Shown: in pieces, positions 25,550 through 33,974 of the stretch | Position numbering within the stretch: the first letter of the stretch is position 1 | Layout: every line of letters starts with the position of its first letter | Source of the DNA: SZUA-430 sp044375275 | Lineage (GTDB): Bacteria > Pseudomonadota > Alphaproteobacteria > Micropepsales > Micropepsaceae | Length of the DNA: 49,080 nucleotides | NCBI GenBank assembly: GCA_044375275.1 | Contig: JBILMZ010000005.1 | Coordinates: 1 to 49,080, forward strand | Direction: 5' to 3' | Notes under the pieces: generated by a model | Seen by the model: only the letters and a program-made list of their open reading frames with translations | What the model was told of the DNA's origin: nothing | Database searches by the model: none | Made by a program: the position numbers and the translations under genes

Positions 25550-27196
25550 ATGGGAATGAAATCTGTCTGGAATGTTCGCCATCCCGGTGCATGGTCGCTT
25601 CATATCCTGACGGTCCTCGTCGCCAGTGTTGCGCTGCTTTGGGCGAGTGTGCAGGGCGCTGATGCGGCCCCCATACCCTTCGGCTCGTATCAGCAATCCT
25701 GCCAGAATATCCGCGCAAGCTCCGGTATTCTCAGAGCCAACTGTCAGACGCGGCGCGGCGACTACATTCGGGCCCGCCTTGAAAATTATGCAGCTTGCCG
25801 CGGTGACATCGCCAACGCTGATGGGCGGCTGGTCTGCCGAGAGATCCCGGGTGACATCATCCTCTTTGAGAATTCCTCTTTCCGCGGCCGCTGGCTCCCG
25901 ATCACTGCAGACACGAACCTGCCGCGCTGGCTGGATGACCGCACCTCGTCGATCCGGGTCCGTCGCGGCGTCTGGCAGGTCTGCAGCGACAGGGACTTCC
26001 GTGGCCGCTGCGAAATCATCCGTGGAGATATCAGAGATCTCAGGTCACTGCGCCTGAATGACCGCATCTCATCTGTGCGTCGCATTCTGCCCCGCCCGGA
26101 GGGCAGCTATCTGCAGTCGTGCTCCTCGGTCCGCTTTGACGGCCGGTTCCTGAGCGCCGATTGCCGTGATCGCCGCGGTCGCGTCCGCCCAAGCCAACTC
26201 GACGTTCGTTCCTGCCCGCCAGGCTCCGACATCTTCGTGCGCCGTGGCGAACTCAGCTGCGGTGACAGACTGGGCTATGATGATCGCGATGATTACAGTG
26301 ACAACAATGGCTATGACGACAGCCGCGTGCCACAAGGGTCCTACCTGCGGACGTGTCGCTATCCGCGCATGGATGGAAGCACACTTCGCGCCGAATGCCA
26401 GGATCGGAACGGCAACTGGAGTCGCAGCTCACTTGAAATCAGCAACTGCCGCAGAGACATCAGCAACGATGACGGAGAACTGATCTGCGGTGACGCTGAC
26501 GATCGTTGGCCGCCACCGCCTCCGCTGCCTCCGCAGGGACAAGTCCTGCCGCCGGGGTCATACCAGCAAAGCTGCCGCTACATGGAATTTGAGCGCGGCA
26601 CGTTGAGTGGTGAGTGCCGCACGCGCAGCGGCGGTTGGAGATCTACATCGCTGAACCTGCGGGGGTGTCCACGAGGCAGTGACATCAGAAACGACAATGG
26701 CATCCTGACATGTGCGGGTGACTATCCACCACCACCACCGCCGCAGCGTCCGCTGCCGCCAGGCTCGTACCAGCAGTCTTGCCGCAACCTGGACGTTCAG
26801 CGTGGAACGCTGAGTGGCGAATGCAGGACGACGAGCGGCGAGTGGCGGGCGACATCGCTTGCACTGCGCTCTTGCCCGGAAGGTGCTGACGTCAGGAACG
26901 ACAACGGCGCGCTGAGCTGCACGAACGAGGCGCCACCACCGCCGCCACCGCCACCGCCACCGCCACCGCCGCCACCGCCACCTGGCGATCGCCAGCTGCC
27001 TGAAGGGTCGTATCAACAGAGTTGCCGTAACATTGCTGTCGGGCGCGGAATGCTCAGGGCCGAATGCCAGGATGCGACCGGCGCGTGGCAGCAAACGTCG
27101 ATTGGCCTGCGCCTGTGTCGGGGTGCGCCGGACATCGTCAATGCCAACGGAACGCTAACCTGCGAGCCCACACCGGGCGCCGGGCAAACGCCTTAG
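25550..27196 (+). CDS. secreted multidomain lectin-like protein: six cyanovirin-type repeats plus beta-gamma-crystallin unit
   Basis: ATG 25550 (or 25556) starts a 548-residue protein with a signal peptide ending near residue 39 (ASVQGADA). Six repeats of about 54 residues follow the pattern GSYQQSC..(N)..G.L..EC...G.W..TSL.LR.C....DI.N.NG.L.C. They lie at about residues 44-97, 183-237, 261-313, 334-388, 403-457 and 484-538. This is the half-repeat of the cyanovirin-N (CVNH) fold, here with four cysteines per unit instead of two. Between repeats 1 and 2 (about 101-180) lies a beta-gamma-crystallin unit with two calcium-binding-type motifs, DDRTSS and NDRISS. Later repeats are joined by proline-rich linkers, the last with about 17 consecutive prolines. 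Binding of glycans is inferred from the fold. Confidence 0.88.
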   Translation: MGMKSVWNVRHPGAWSLHILTVLVASVALLWASVQGADAAPIPFGSYQQSCQNIRASSGILRANCQTRRGDYIRARLENYAACRGDIANADGRLVCREIPGDIILFENSSFRGRWLPITADTNLPRWLDDRTSSIRVRRGVWQVCSDRDFRGRCEIIRGDIRDLRSLRLNDRISSVRRILPRPEGSYLQSCSSVRFDGRFLSADCRDRRGRVRPSQLDVRSCPPGSDIFVRRGELSCGDRLGYDDRDDYSDNNGYDDSRVPQGSYLRTCRYPRMDGSTLRAECQDRNGNWSRSSLEISNCRRDISNDDGELICGDADDRWPPPPPLPPQGQVLPPGSYQQSCRYMEFERGTLSGECRTRSGGWRSTSLNLRGCPRGSDIRNDNGILTCAGDYPPPPPPQRPLPPGSYQQSCRNLDVQRGTLSGECRTTSGEWRATSLALRSCPEGADVRNDNGALSCTNEAPPPPPPPPPPPPPPPPPGDRQLPEGSYQQSCRNIAVGRGMLRAECQDATGAWQQTSIGLRLCRGAPDIVNANGTLTCEPTPGAGQTP

Positions 27197-27220
27197 ATCA
27201 AACCGCCTCCATTGCATTGA

Positions 27221-27249
27221 GGCCGGGATTGCAAAGCGCCATCCCGGCC
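27221..27249 (+). terminator. stem-loop after the CVNH protein gene (probable terminator)
   Basis: Perfect nine-base arms GGCCGGGAT (27221-27229) and ATCCCGGCC (27241-27249) enclose an 11-base loop, 24 bases after the stop. No U-tract follows. A second small hairpin (CGGGC, TTTT, GCCCG) lies near 27286-27299. Confidence 0.5.
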
Positions 27250-27309
27250 GCGCCCGAATGGACCAAGCTTCCGTCATCTGGAGGGCGGGCTTTTGCCCGG
27301 GGAGTTTGC

Positions 27310-27319
27310 CACAATTGTG
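27310..27319. promoter_or_regulatory. palindrome CACAATTGTG upstream of aldose dehydrogenase gene
   Basis: A perfect ten-base palindrome lies 41 bases before the ATG of the PQQ-type dehydrogenase. Its size and place would fit a repressor or activator half-site cluster near the promoter. No regulator can be named. Confidence 0.3.
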
Positions 27320-27359
27320 ACAGCGGGCTAATGTCAGGCCTGTCGCCAAGGAACCCACG

Positions 27360-28532
27360 ATGCGCCTTATTGTGTTGCTCGCAGTTCTTGCCTTTACCGC
27401 TACACACGCTTTCGCTGAGCCGCGGATTTCTCGCGGCCGCGTGGCTGAGGAAGGTGGCGTACGCCTTGCGCCCCTGGTCGACGGATTGGCCTATCCGTGG
27501 TCAATGACGTGGCTGCCGGACGGTACCCTCGTTGTCACCGAGCGCGAGGGGCGACTGCGGCTGATCCGCGATGGTGTACTCAGCCCCGAGCCGATTACAT
27601 TTCCTGTTCCGGTGACCTCGGGCGGCGACGGCGGCATCACCCGGGGACAGGGTGGGCTGATGGACGTGGCTGCCAGCCCAAACTTCGCCCGTGACCGAAC
27701 GCTCTATTTCACCTATGCCGAGGGCGACCCAAAGGCAAACCGGACTGTGGTGGCGCGTGCCCGGCTTAAGGGCGCGAGCCTGACCGGTCTGTCACCGATC
27801 TATCGCAACCCGGACATGAAGGAGCGCGGCCAGCATTTCGGCTCACGGCTGCTGTTCACGCCGGACGGGTCGCTCTTCGTAAGTATCGGCGACGGCGGCA
27901 ATCCGCCGGTGCAATTCCAGGGCGGCAACATTCGGCTTCAGGCGCAGCGCCTCTCAACCGTTTTCGGCAAGGTGCTGCGGCTCACGCCGGACGGGCGGGC
28001 GCAAGCTGGCAACCCGTTTCTCGGCGCGAGCAATGCGCGCGGCGAGATCTGGACCTTGGGCCACCGCAATGTCCAGGGTCTTGCGCATGACAGCGTGACG
28101 GGCAAGATCTGGGCGAGCGAGCATGGCGCGGCGGGCGGCGATGAACTGAACCGGCTGGACGCGGGCATCAACTTTGGCTGGCCGGCTGTGACCTACGCCC
28201 GCGAATACGCGGACGGCGCTCTGATCTCCGACAGGACGCAGGCGCCGGACATGCGCGACCCAGTGCTCGTGTGGCTTGACACTCATGCGCCATCCGGGCT
28301 GGCCGTCTATAACGGCGACCGCTTGCCAGGCCTCAAGGGCGCGATCCTGTCGGGTGGGCTTGTCACGCAGGACATCCGCGTCGTGCGTCCGCAGGAAGGC
28401 CAGCGCGCGCGGGAGACGCGTATCCCCGTCGGCGAGCGCGTGCGTGACGTGCGGGTCGGGCCGGACGGGTTCGTCTATGTGCTGACCGATGGCGAGCGCG
28501 GGCGGGTCCTGAGACTGGACCAGGCGAGCTAG
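27360..28532 (+). CDS. PQQ-dependent soluble aldose sugar dehydrogenase
   Basis: The 390-residue protein starts after AAGGAA and has a signal peptide (MRLIVLLAVLAFTATHAFA). It shows the beta-propeller pattern of the GdhB/YliI family: LVDGLAYPWSMTWLPDGTLVVTEREGRL, GGLMDVAASPNFARDRTLYFTYAEG-type blades, HFGSRLLFTPDGSLFVSIGD with the probable catalytic His, LGHRNVQGL, and SEHGAAGGDELN. It should oxidise sugars or related alcohols in the periplasm using PQQ and pass electrons to the respiratory chain. A damaged copy of the last 349 bases of this gene occurs at 44367-44631. No PQQ biosynthesis genes are in the window. Confidence 0.92.
   Translation: MRLIVLLAVLAFTATHAFAEPRISRGRVAEEGGVRLAPLVDGLAYPWSMTWLPDGTLVVTEREGRLRLIRDGVLSPEPITFPVPVTSGGDGGITRGQGGLMDVAASPNFARDRTLYFTYAEGDPKANRTVVARARLKGASLTGLSPIYRNPDMKERGQHFGSRLLFTPDGSLFVSIGDGGNPPVQFQGGNIRLQAQRLSTVFGKVLRLTPDGRAQAGNPFLGASNARGEIWTLGHRNVQGLAHDSVTGKIWASEHGAAGGDELNRLDAGINFGWPAVTYAREYADGALISDRTQAPDMRDPVLVWLDTHAPSGLAVYNGDRLPGLKGAILSGGLVTQDIRVVRPQEGQRARETRIPVGERVRDVRVGPDGFVYVLTDGERGRVLRLDQAS
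28184..28532 (+). repeat. duplicated 3' segment of aldose dehydrogenase gene, intact copy
   Basis: This segment has a second copy at 44367-44631, in the same orientation about 16 kb away. Hand alignment gives about 29 mismatches over 265 aligned bases. An 84-base stretch present here (28283-28366) is missing from the other copy, between two CAC trinucleotides. Confidence 0.9.
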
Positions 28533-28663
28533 GCGACCCCTGCCTGCAGCCACGGTGCGGCCCCAGCCGAAATCCGCCGCTTTGCAAGATTGCAGTCCAG
28601 CGCAAATGGCGGCGGCACGTGGGTGGCCGGGCGGCGCGTTAGCGAGCCGTGCGCCCCTTGCGG

Positions 28664-29539
28664 TCAGAGGCGAGCGAGGTATTGCGTGATGTGACCGGCG
28701 ATCGCTTCCGGTTGTTCGGGCAGCAGGGCATGGCCGGCGCGGTCGACATAGACCACCGTGACACGTGCGCCCTCCTGCTTGCGCAGCTGTTCTGCGTTCT
28801 CCGGGGGCGCCAGTACGTCCTGCATGGGCTGCAGGACGAGGATGGGGGCTGCTCCGGCCGACCACCAGGCTTCGACCTTGGTGCGTTCGGTTGCCTCGAT
28901 CTGGGCGGCTGCGACGTCGCGATACCAGCCCTCGCGCCAGACGGAAGCATCATTGCCTGGCGCGAAGAAAGCCTTGGCCACGGCCTGCATGCGCTGGTCT
29001 TCGGGCAGGGACAGGTCGAAGGACTGCAGAAGGGCGGCCTCGATGTCGGGCGGGATCGCGGTCTTGCCGCCAGCTGCCAGCAGGATCAGCGCCTTCACGG
29101 CTTCGGGTTTTCGCGCAGAGGCCATGCGCACGACACGATTGCCAAAGGCGTGTCCCAAGAGGATGCACGGCGCTGCAGCCTCGGCTGCGATGACGTCGAG
29201 GATGTCGTCAGCGAGGGCGACAAGCGTGACGTCCTTTGCGTAGGGCGCGGATGCGCCAATGCCGCGCGGCTGTGGCCGAAGCACCCTGAAACCCTGGGCC
29301 GAGAGCCTGCGGGCGAGATCGTCGAAGTCGCTTGCGCCGCGTCCGAGCGAGGGCACCATCAGAATGCAGCGTCCGCCAGCCGGCCCGTCCTCCAGAACCT
29401 CAAGTGGACCGCGTGCTGTCCCGATCATGCGTGTCTGGGTGCGCGGCATTGTTTCAGCGGGTACGGCCATGCAGGCAGACAGCAAGGCGGGCATGGCTGC
29501 GACCCCGCACAGTACAAGCCGTCGGTGAGGAGCGCGCAC
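28664..29539 (-). CDS. alpha/beta-hydrolase-fold lipoprotein lacking the nucleophile
   Basis: The 291-residue product carries a lipoprotein signal with lipobox LLSAC, so Cys23 is probably lipidated. The fold is clear: MVPSLGRGASDFDDLARRL, PQPRGIGAS, the nucleophile elbow ILLGHAFGNRV, an acid position in QPMQDVLAPP and a C-terminal His in DRAGHALLP. However, the elbow reads Gly-His-Ala-Phe-Gly, with Ala131 (codon GCC) where Ser is normal. Unless the reading is a sequencing error, standard esterase chemistry is lost, so the protein may bind rather than hydrolyse, or use another mechanism. It follows the first sulfatase gene by 15 bases on the same strand and is probably cotranscribed. Confidence 0.85.
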   Translation of the reverse strand: MRAPHRRLVLCGVAAMPALLSACMAVPAETMPRTQTRMIGTARGPLEVLEDGPAGGRCILMVPSLGRGASDFDDLARRLSAQGFRVLRPQPRGIGASAPYAKDVTLVALADDILDVIAAEAAAPCILLGHAFGNRVVRMASARKPEAVKALILLAAGGKTAIPPDIEAALLQSFDLSLPEDQRMQAVAKAFFAPGNDASVWREGWYRDVAAAQIEATERTKVEAWWSAGAAPILVLQPMQDVLAPPENAEQLRKQEGARVTVVYVDRAGHALLPEQPEAIAGHITQYLARL

Positions 29540-29554
29540 GGTCGATGTTCCTGT

Positions 29555-31075
29555 TCAGTTGAACAATTCAATGCGAAGGCCGTTTATGTCGGCGTTGACG
29601 CCGCGCCGGCTTGTCCATTGCGGGTCGACGTTGGACTTGTTCCACGCCTGCCAGGCCTGGGTCAGGTCACGGACCACGGCAGGGTTTGCTGCCGATACGT
29701 CTGTCTTTTCGCCAGGATCGGCCGACAGGTCATACAGAACTGTCCATTGTCCGAGTTCGGATACGGTCGCGGGCTGGCCGTCAGGGCGCAGGGACCTGCC
29801 GAGTTCATCGCCCTCGGCGCCCTTTGTGCCCTTGTTGACTGTGATCAGTTTCCACTTGCCCTTGCGCACCACATGCGTTGGCCCCATGCGCCAGAACAGG
29901 GCTCGCGTATCTGCGGGGCCTGAACCTGCCTTCATGCCGCTGAGATCGACCCCTTCGGCGTTGGGGTGGTTCACGCCTGCTACAGCTGCTGAAGTGGCTG
30001 CGATGTCGAGAGAGCTGACGATGCTGTTGCTCACGCCGGGTTTGACGCGCGCCGGCCAGCTCATCAGGAAGGGAACGCGCAGTCCACCATCCCACGGATA
30101 GCCTTTCCAGCCACTCTGTGGCGCATTCGAACAGGCGCCGCCGATATATGACGGGCAGCCATTGTCGCTGAGGAAGAAGATCACGGTATTGTCGTATTGG
30201 CCGGTGGCCTTCAGATGTGCAACGAGGCGGCGAATGCCGTCATCGAGCGACAGCATCATGGCATGATAGACGCGCTGGAAATCCGTTCCCCCGGGGGGCA
30301 CGCGCGACATGTATTTCGCGCTCGCCTGCAGCGGGGTATGGGGTGCCGTGTAGGCGAGATAGAGGAAGAATGGCTTCGACTGATCCTTGCCGATGAACCC
30401 CAGCGCCTTGTCGGTGAAGACGTCCGTGAGGTAATCGGTCGGTTCCACGCGGTTGCGACCATCGAACACGGGGAGCGCCTTGCGCGAGATCTTGTCGTCT
30501 TCCGCGGTTTTCACGTGAAGATCCGAAGGGCCAATGTCGGTCAGGTATGTTGTGGCCCCGGCAAGCACGCCGTAGAACGAGTCGAAGCCCCGGTCGAGCG
30601 GATTGTAGCCCTCGGGCTGTCCCAAGTGCCACTTGCCGACGATACCCGTGCGGTAGCCCGCCTGCTTCATGGTCTGCGCGATCGTGGTTTCGGCCAGCGA
30701 CATGCCGCCTGTGGTATCACGCTGAACGGGATTGAACTCGTAGCCGAAACGGGTCTGCTGGCGGCCTGCCATCAGGGCCGCGCGCGATGGTGCGCAGACG
30801 GCGGCCGTCACGTAGCCAGACGTGAACCGTGTGCCGGATGCCGCGAGCGCGTCAATGTTGGGTGTCTGTATGCGGCCACCATTGGCGCTGATGTCATTGA
30901 AACCCATGTCATCGGCGAGGATCACGATGACGTTGGGTCGTGCGTCGGGCTTTGCGGCAGCTGTTGCGACCGGGCCTCCCAAACAGGCCGCGACCAGCCA
31001 CGCGGCGACTGCGATCATGGTCAGCTTGCCGAGGTGCGAGGCCTGGGTTTCTGTCGGGCGCTTCGGGATGATCAT
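29555..31075 (-). CDS. exported sulfatase (type I, formylglycine)
   Basis: ATG 31075, preceded by GGAAGGAA, gives 506 residues. A hydrophobic N-terminal region includes WLVAACLGG, so it may be a lipoprotein (Cys31) or be cleaved later near ATAAAKP. The sulfatase signature CAPSR starts at Cys94, which must be converted to formylglycine. Metal residues are visible in VILADDMGFND and in FLSDNG. Other family segments are GKWHLGQPEGYNP and YTAPHTPLQ. No maturation enzyme gene is in the window. It is divergent from the second sulfatase gene and is followed by the alpha/beta-hydrolase gene. Substrate class (aryl, alkyl or sugar sulfate) cannot be fixed by reading. Confidence 0.93.
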   Translation of the reverse strand: MIIPKRPTETQASHLGKLTMIAVAAWLVAACLGGPVATAAAKPDARPNVIVILADDMGFNDISANGGRIQTPNIDALAASGTRFTSGYVTAAVCAPSRAALMAGRQQTRFGYEFNPVQRDTTGGMSLAETTIAQTMKQAGYRTGIVGKWHLGQPEGYNPLDRGFDSFYGVLAGATTYLTDIGPSDLHVKTAEDDKISRKALPVFDGRNRVEPTDYLTDVFTDKALGFIGKDQSKPFFLYLAYTAPHTPLQASAKYMSRVPPGGTDFQRVYHAMMLSLDDGIRRLVAHLKATGQYDNTVIFFLSDNGCPSYIGGACSNAPQSGWKGYPWDGGLRVPFLMSWPARVKPGVSNSIVSSLDIAATSAAVAGVNHPNAEGVDLSGMKAGSGPADTRALFWRMGPTHVVRKGKWKLITVNKGTKGAEGDELGRSLRPDGQPATVSELGQWTVLYDLSADPGEKTDVSAANPAVVRDLTQAWQAWNKSNVDPQWTSRRGVNADINGLRIELFN

Positions 31076-31217
31076 GTGGCGTTCCTTCCGGAATGAGGGC
31101 CTTGCAGGCGGCGTCACGTGTGCGTTTCCCGCTCGTGTCTGGATCGTGCAGGCGCACATGAAGTTGTCAACGTGCCTGTGTCCTGGAACGGCCAGCCCCG
31201 GGGGGCAGGCGGATCCT

Positions 31218-31231
31218 CAAAAGTGGAGACA
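31218..31231 (+). promoter_or_regulatory. shared 14-base motif, site A (upstream of sulfatase 2)
   Basis: CAAAAGTGGAGACA lies 64 bases before the second sulfatase gene, in the divergent sulfatase spacer. The same 14 bases occur at 35714-35727 and a 12/14 match at 36586-36599, all in promoter regions of this cluster. A T-rich stretch follows in each case. This is a candidate operator of the GntR regulator encoded at 35837. Confidence 0.55.
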
Positions 31232-31294
31232 GTTATATTTTGCAATTGCCAACACTATATGTCAACGCCATTCTCCCCGTGATGGAGGTGACGC

Positions 31295-32752
31295 ATGAAA
31301 CCGCTTTTGGCCCTGCTGTGTGCAGCAGTCCTTGTCTTTGCTCCGCTGGCGCAAGCGGAAGCTGGAAAACCGCAGGCAGAAAAGCCCAATGTGGTCCTGA
31401 TCGTGGCCGACGACCTGGGCCTGCCTGATCTGTCAACCTATGGGCGGGGTCGCAGCGCCGTTCCCACGCCGAACATCGACCGGCTTGCAAGGCAGGGCGT
31501 GATGTTCAAGCGAGGCTATTCCACGGCGCCGGTGTGCAGTCCCGCGCGGGCGGCGCTGATGAGCGGTCAATACCAGCAGCGGCACGGCTTCGAGTTTCTC
31601 ACGCCCGAGGGTGCGGACAGCGGAAACCAGGGCCTCGCGCCCGAGCAGCGTGTCTTCGCGGCTGACCTCAGGGCTGCGGGCTACAGGACCGGTGTGATCG
31701 GCAAATGGCATCTGGGCTCTACGCCGGACCGGCTGCCGACGGCGCGGGGTTTTGATTTCTTTCACGGGTTCCTGGCCGGCGAAACGGCGTATGCAGATGC
31801 TGCAACGCCGGGGCTTACAAGCCTGCCAGTCCCCTATCTTGGTGATCGCAGTTTCACGCGAAAGTCCGACTGGGTGCGTGTGATGACGGCGCGAGCGGGC
31901 GAAGAGGGTCCGCCACGGATCGTCAGCAATGACGATGTGTATCTCACGGATGACCTGACCGCGCAGGCCGAGACTTTCATCGCCGAGGCTGGAGATACGC
32001 CCTATTTTCTCTATCTGGCGCATCTTGCCCCGCATTCGCCGATGCAGGCGCTTGAGGCCGATATCGCGAAGTTCAAGCATATCAAGGATCCCTTGCAGCG
32101 CGTCTATGCCGCGATGATCCATTCTCTGGATCGGGGCGTGGGCCGGGTGCTCGATGCCGTGCAGCGCTCGGGCAAGGCCGACAACACGATCATCATCTTC
32201 ACAGCCGACAACGGTGCTGCCACCTATCTCGGGATTTCGGACTGCGAGTCATTGGCTGGCGGCAAGCTCAGCATGTTCGAAGGCGGGACGCGTGTGCCCT
32301 ACATCGTCTCGTGGCCCGCGCGTTGGCCCAAGGGTGCTGTCGACAAGCGCAATGTCTCGCACCTGGATATAGCCCCCACGGTGCTTGCAGCCGCTGGCGC
32401 TGCTTCGCAGACGGCGTTTGACGGGAAGGATCTCACGCCGCTGATGCAGACGTCACGCCGTGGCGAGGTGGTGCACGAGACGCTTTTCTGGCGCGTCGGG
32501 CCAGAATATGCCGTGCTGTCAGGTGACTTGAAGATGATCTCGAACACACGGCCGGGCTCATTTCCCTGGATGTTCGATCTCGCCTCGGATCCGACCGAGA
32601 AATCGTTGCTGACATTCAGCCGCCGCGATGCGGTGGGGGAACTCGTGAAGCGCTACAAGGCATGGGAGAAATCCATGAAGGCGCCGAACTGGCCGCCGAA
32701 GCAGGTCGTGCAGGTGTTCCAGTGCGGGCGGATCTCGTTCCATGAACAGTGA
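31295..32752 (+). CDS. exported sulfatase (type I, formylglycine)
   Basis: The 485-residue protein has a cleavable signal peptide (MKPLLALLCAAVLVFAPLAQA) and a good GGAGGT ribosome site. The formylglycine signature CSPAR starts at Cys81 within YSTAPVCSPARAALMSGQYQ. Metal-binding segments are LIVADDLGLPDLS and IFTADNGAATY; GKWHLGSTPDRLPTARGFD is also present. It differs considerably from the first sulfatase, so the two probably act on different sulfate esters. The stop overlaps the next gene (acyl-CoA dehydrogenase) by 11 bases, coupling desulfation to acyl-CoA oxidation. A shared 14-base motif precedes it. Confidence 0.93.
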   Translation: MKPLLALLCAAVLVFAPLAQAEAGKPQAEKPNVVLIVADDLGLPDLSTYGRGRSAVPTPNIDRLARQGVMFKRGYSTAPVCSPARAALMSGQYQQRHGFEFLTPEGADSGNQGLAPEQRVFAADLRAAGYRTGVIGKWHLGSTPDRLPTARGFDFFHGFLAGETAYADAATPGLTSLPVPYLGDRSFTRKSDWVRVMTARAGEEGPPRIVSNDDVYLTDDLTAQAETFIAEAGDTPYFLYLAHLAPHSPMQALEADIAKFKHIKDPLQRVYAAMIHSLDRGVGRVLDAVQRSGKADNTIIIFTADNGAATYLGISDCESLAGGKLSMFEGGTRVPYIVSWPARWPKGAVDKRNVSHLDIAPTVLAAAGAASQTAFDGKDLTPLMQTSRRGEVVHETLFWRVGPEYAVLSGDLKMISNTRPGSFPWMFDLASDPTEKSLLTFSRRDAVGELVKRYKAWEKSMKAPNWPPKQVVQVFQCGRISFHEQ

Positions 32753-33974
32753 GAGCACAGCCGGGCAGGGGCGGCTTTTCCCCTTCACTGACCGCGGGCA
32801 GGAAATGCTCGCGCGTGTGCGGCAGTTCATGCGTCAACGCGTGGCCCCGCGGGAGGCTGAATTCCAGTCGCAGATCGAGACGGGTCCCAATCCCTGGACC
32901 ACGCCGCCGGTCCTCGACGAGCTGAAGCGGCAGGCCAAGGCCGAGGGGCTCTGGAACCTGTTCCTGCCAGGGGAAGAAGGGTTCAGCAATCTTGATTATG
33001 CGCCGATGGCCGAGGAGATGGGGCGGATCATCTGGGCGTCCGAGGTTTTCAACTGCAATGCGCCCGACACCGGGAACATGGAGGTGCTGCACCGTTTCGG
33101 AAGCCCGGCGCAGAAGCAGCGCTGGCTCGAGCCTCTGCTGGCCGGCGAGATCCGGTCGTGCTTTGCCATGACGGAGCCTGCGGTTGCGTCGTCGGATGCA
33201 ACCAATATTGAAACGCGGATCCGTCGTGACGGCGACAGCTATGTGATTGACGGGCGCAAATGGTGGATCACGGGTGCCATGAATTCGCGCTGCCGGATTG
33301 CCATCGTGCTTGGCAAGACCGATCCGGACGGGCCGCGCCACAGCCAGCAATCGATGATCCTCGTGCCCATGGATACCCCGGGCATCCGCATCCTGCGGCC
33401 GTTGCGTACGCTGGGGTTCGACGAACCTCCGCATGGCCATGCGGAGATGGTGTTCGAGGGCGTGCGCGTGCCGCTGGAGAACATGATCCTGGGCGAGGGG
33501 CGCGGCTTTGAAATCGCGCAGGGCCGCCTCGGGCCGGGGCGCATCCATCATTGCATGCGGCTCATTGGTCTTGCCGAGCGGGCGCTCGAGGCCATGTGCG
33601 CACGCGCCCAGGCACGTGTGGCCTTCGGGCGGCGCCTGTCGGAGCAGGGCGTTGTGCGGGACCAGATCGCGCGCTCGCGGATCGAGATCGACCAGGCGCG
33701 CCTGCTTGTCCTGATGGCGGCGCACAAGATCGACCAGATGGGTGCGAAGGCGGCGCGGGCCGAGATCGCCATGATCAAGGTTGCGACGCCCGCCATGGCG
33801 CAGGCCGTGCTGGACCGTGCCATCCAGGTGCATGGCGGAGGCGGCCTGAGCCAGGACTTCTTCCTGGGCTATGCGTTCACGGGTGCGCGCATCCTGCGCA
33901 TTGCCGATGGCCCGGATGAGGTTCACCTGGAGACAGTGGCAAAGCTTGAGTTGGGCCGGGGTCGGGTCGTCTAG
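32742..33974 (+). CDS. acyl-CoA dehydrogenase (ACAD10/11-like)
   Basis: The 410-residue protein has the full acyl-CoA dehydrogenase layout: N-terminal helices, the middle FAD segment CFAMTEPAVASSDATNIET, RKWWITGA, and C-terminal helices with RVAFGRRLSEQGVVRDQIA, QVHGGGGLSQDF and RIADGPDEVHLETVA. The last motif, Asp-Gly-Pro-Asp-Glu-Val-His, is like the ACAD10/ACAD11 branch. In the family, these remove two hydrogens from acyl-CoA and feed them to ETF. The start lies inside the end of the sulfatase gene (11-base overlap). The TAG stop is in CTAG (33971-33974), shared with the convergent second acyl-CoA dehydrogenase. Substrate is unknown. Confidence 0.93.
   Translation: MNSESTAGQGRLFPFTDRGQEMLARVRQFMRQRVAPREAEFQSQIETGPNPWTTPPVLDELKRQAKAEGLWNLFLPGEEGFSNLDYAPMAEEMGRIIWASEVFNCNAPDTGNMEVLHRFGSPAQKQRWLEPLLAGEIRSCFAMTEPAVASSDATNIETRIRRDGDSYVIDGRKWWITGAMNSRCRIAIVLGKTDPDGPRHSQQSMILVPMDTPGIRILRPLRTLGFDEPPHGHAEMVFEGVRVPLENMILGEGRGFEIAQGRLGPGRIHHCMRLIGLAERALEAMCARAQARVAFGRRLSEQGVVRDQIARSRIEIDQARLLVLMAAHKIDQMGAKAARAEIAMIKVATPAMAQAVLDRAIQVHGGGGLSQDFFLGYAFTGARILRIADGPDEVHLETVAKLELGRGRVV

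Noticed and set aside
26930..26990. Repeated CCGCCA units that could be taken for a CRISPR-like or microsatellite array
   Set aside because: They encode the poly-proline linker of the CVNH protein in frame; there are no spacers.
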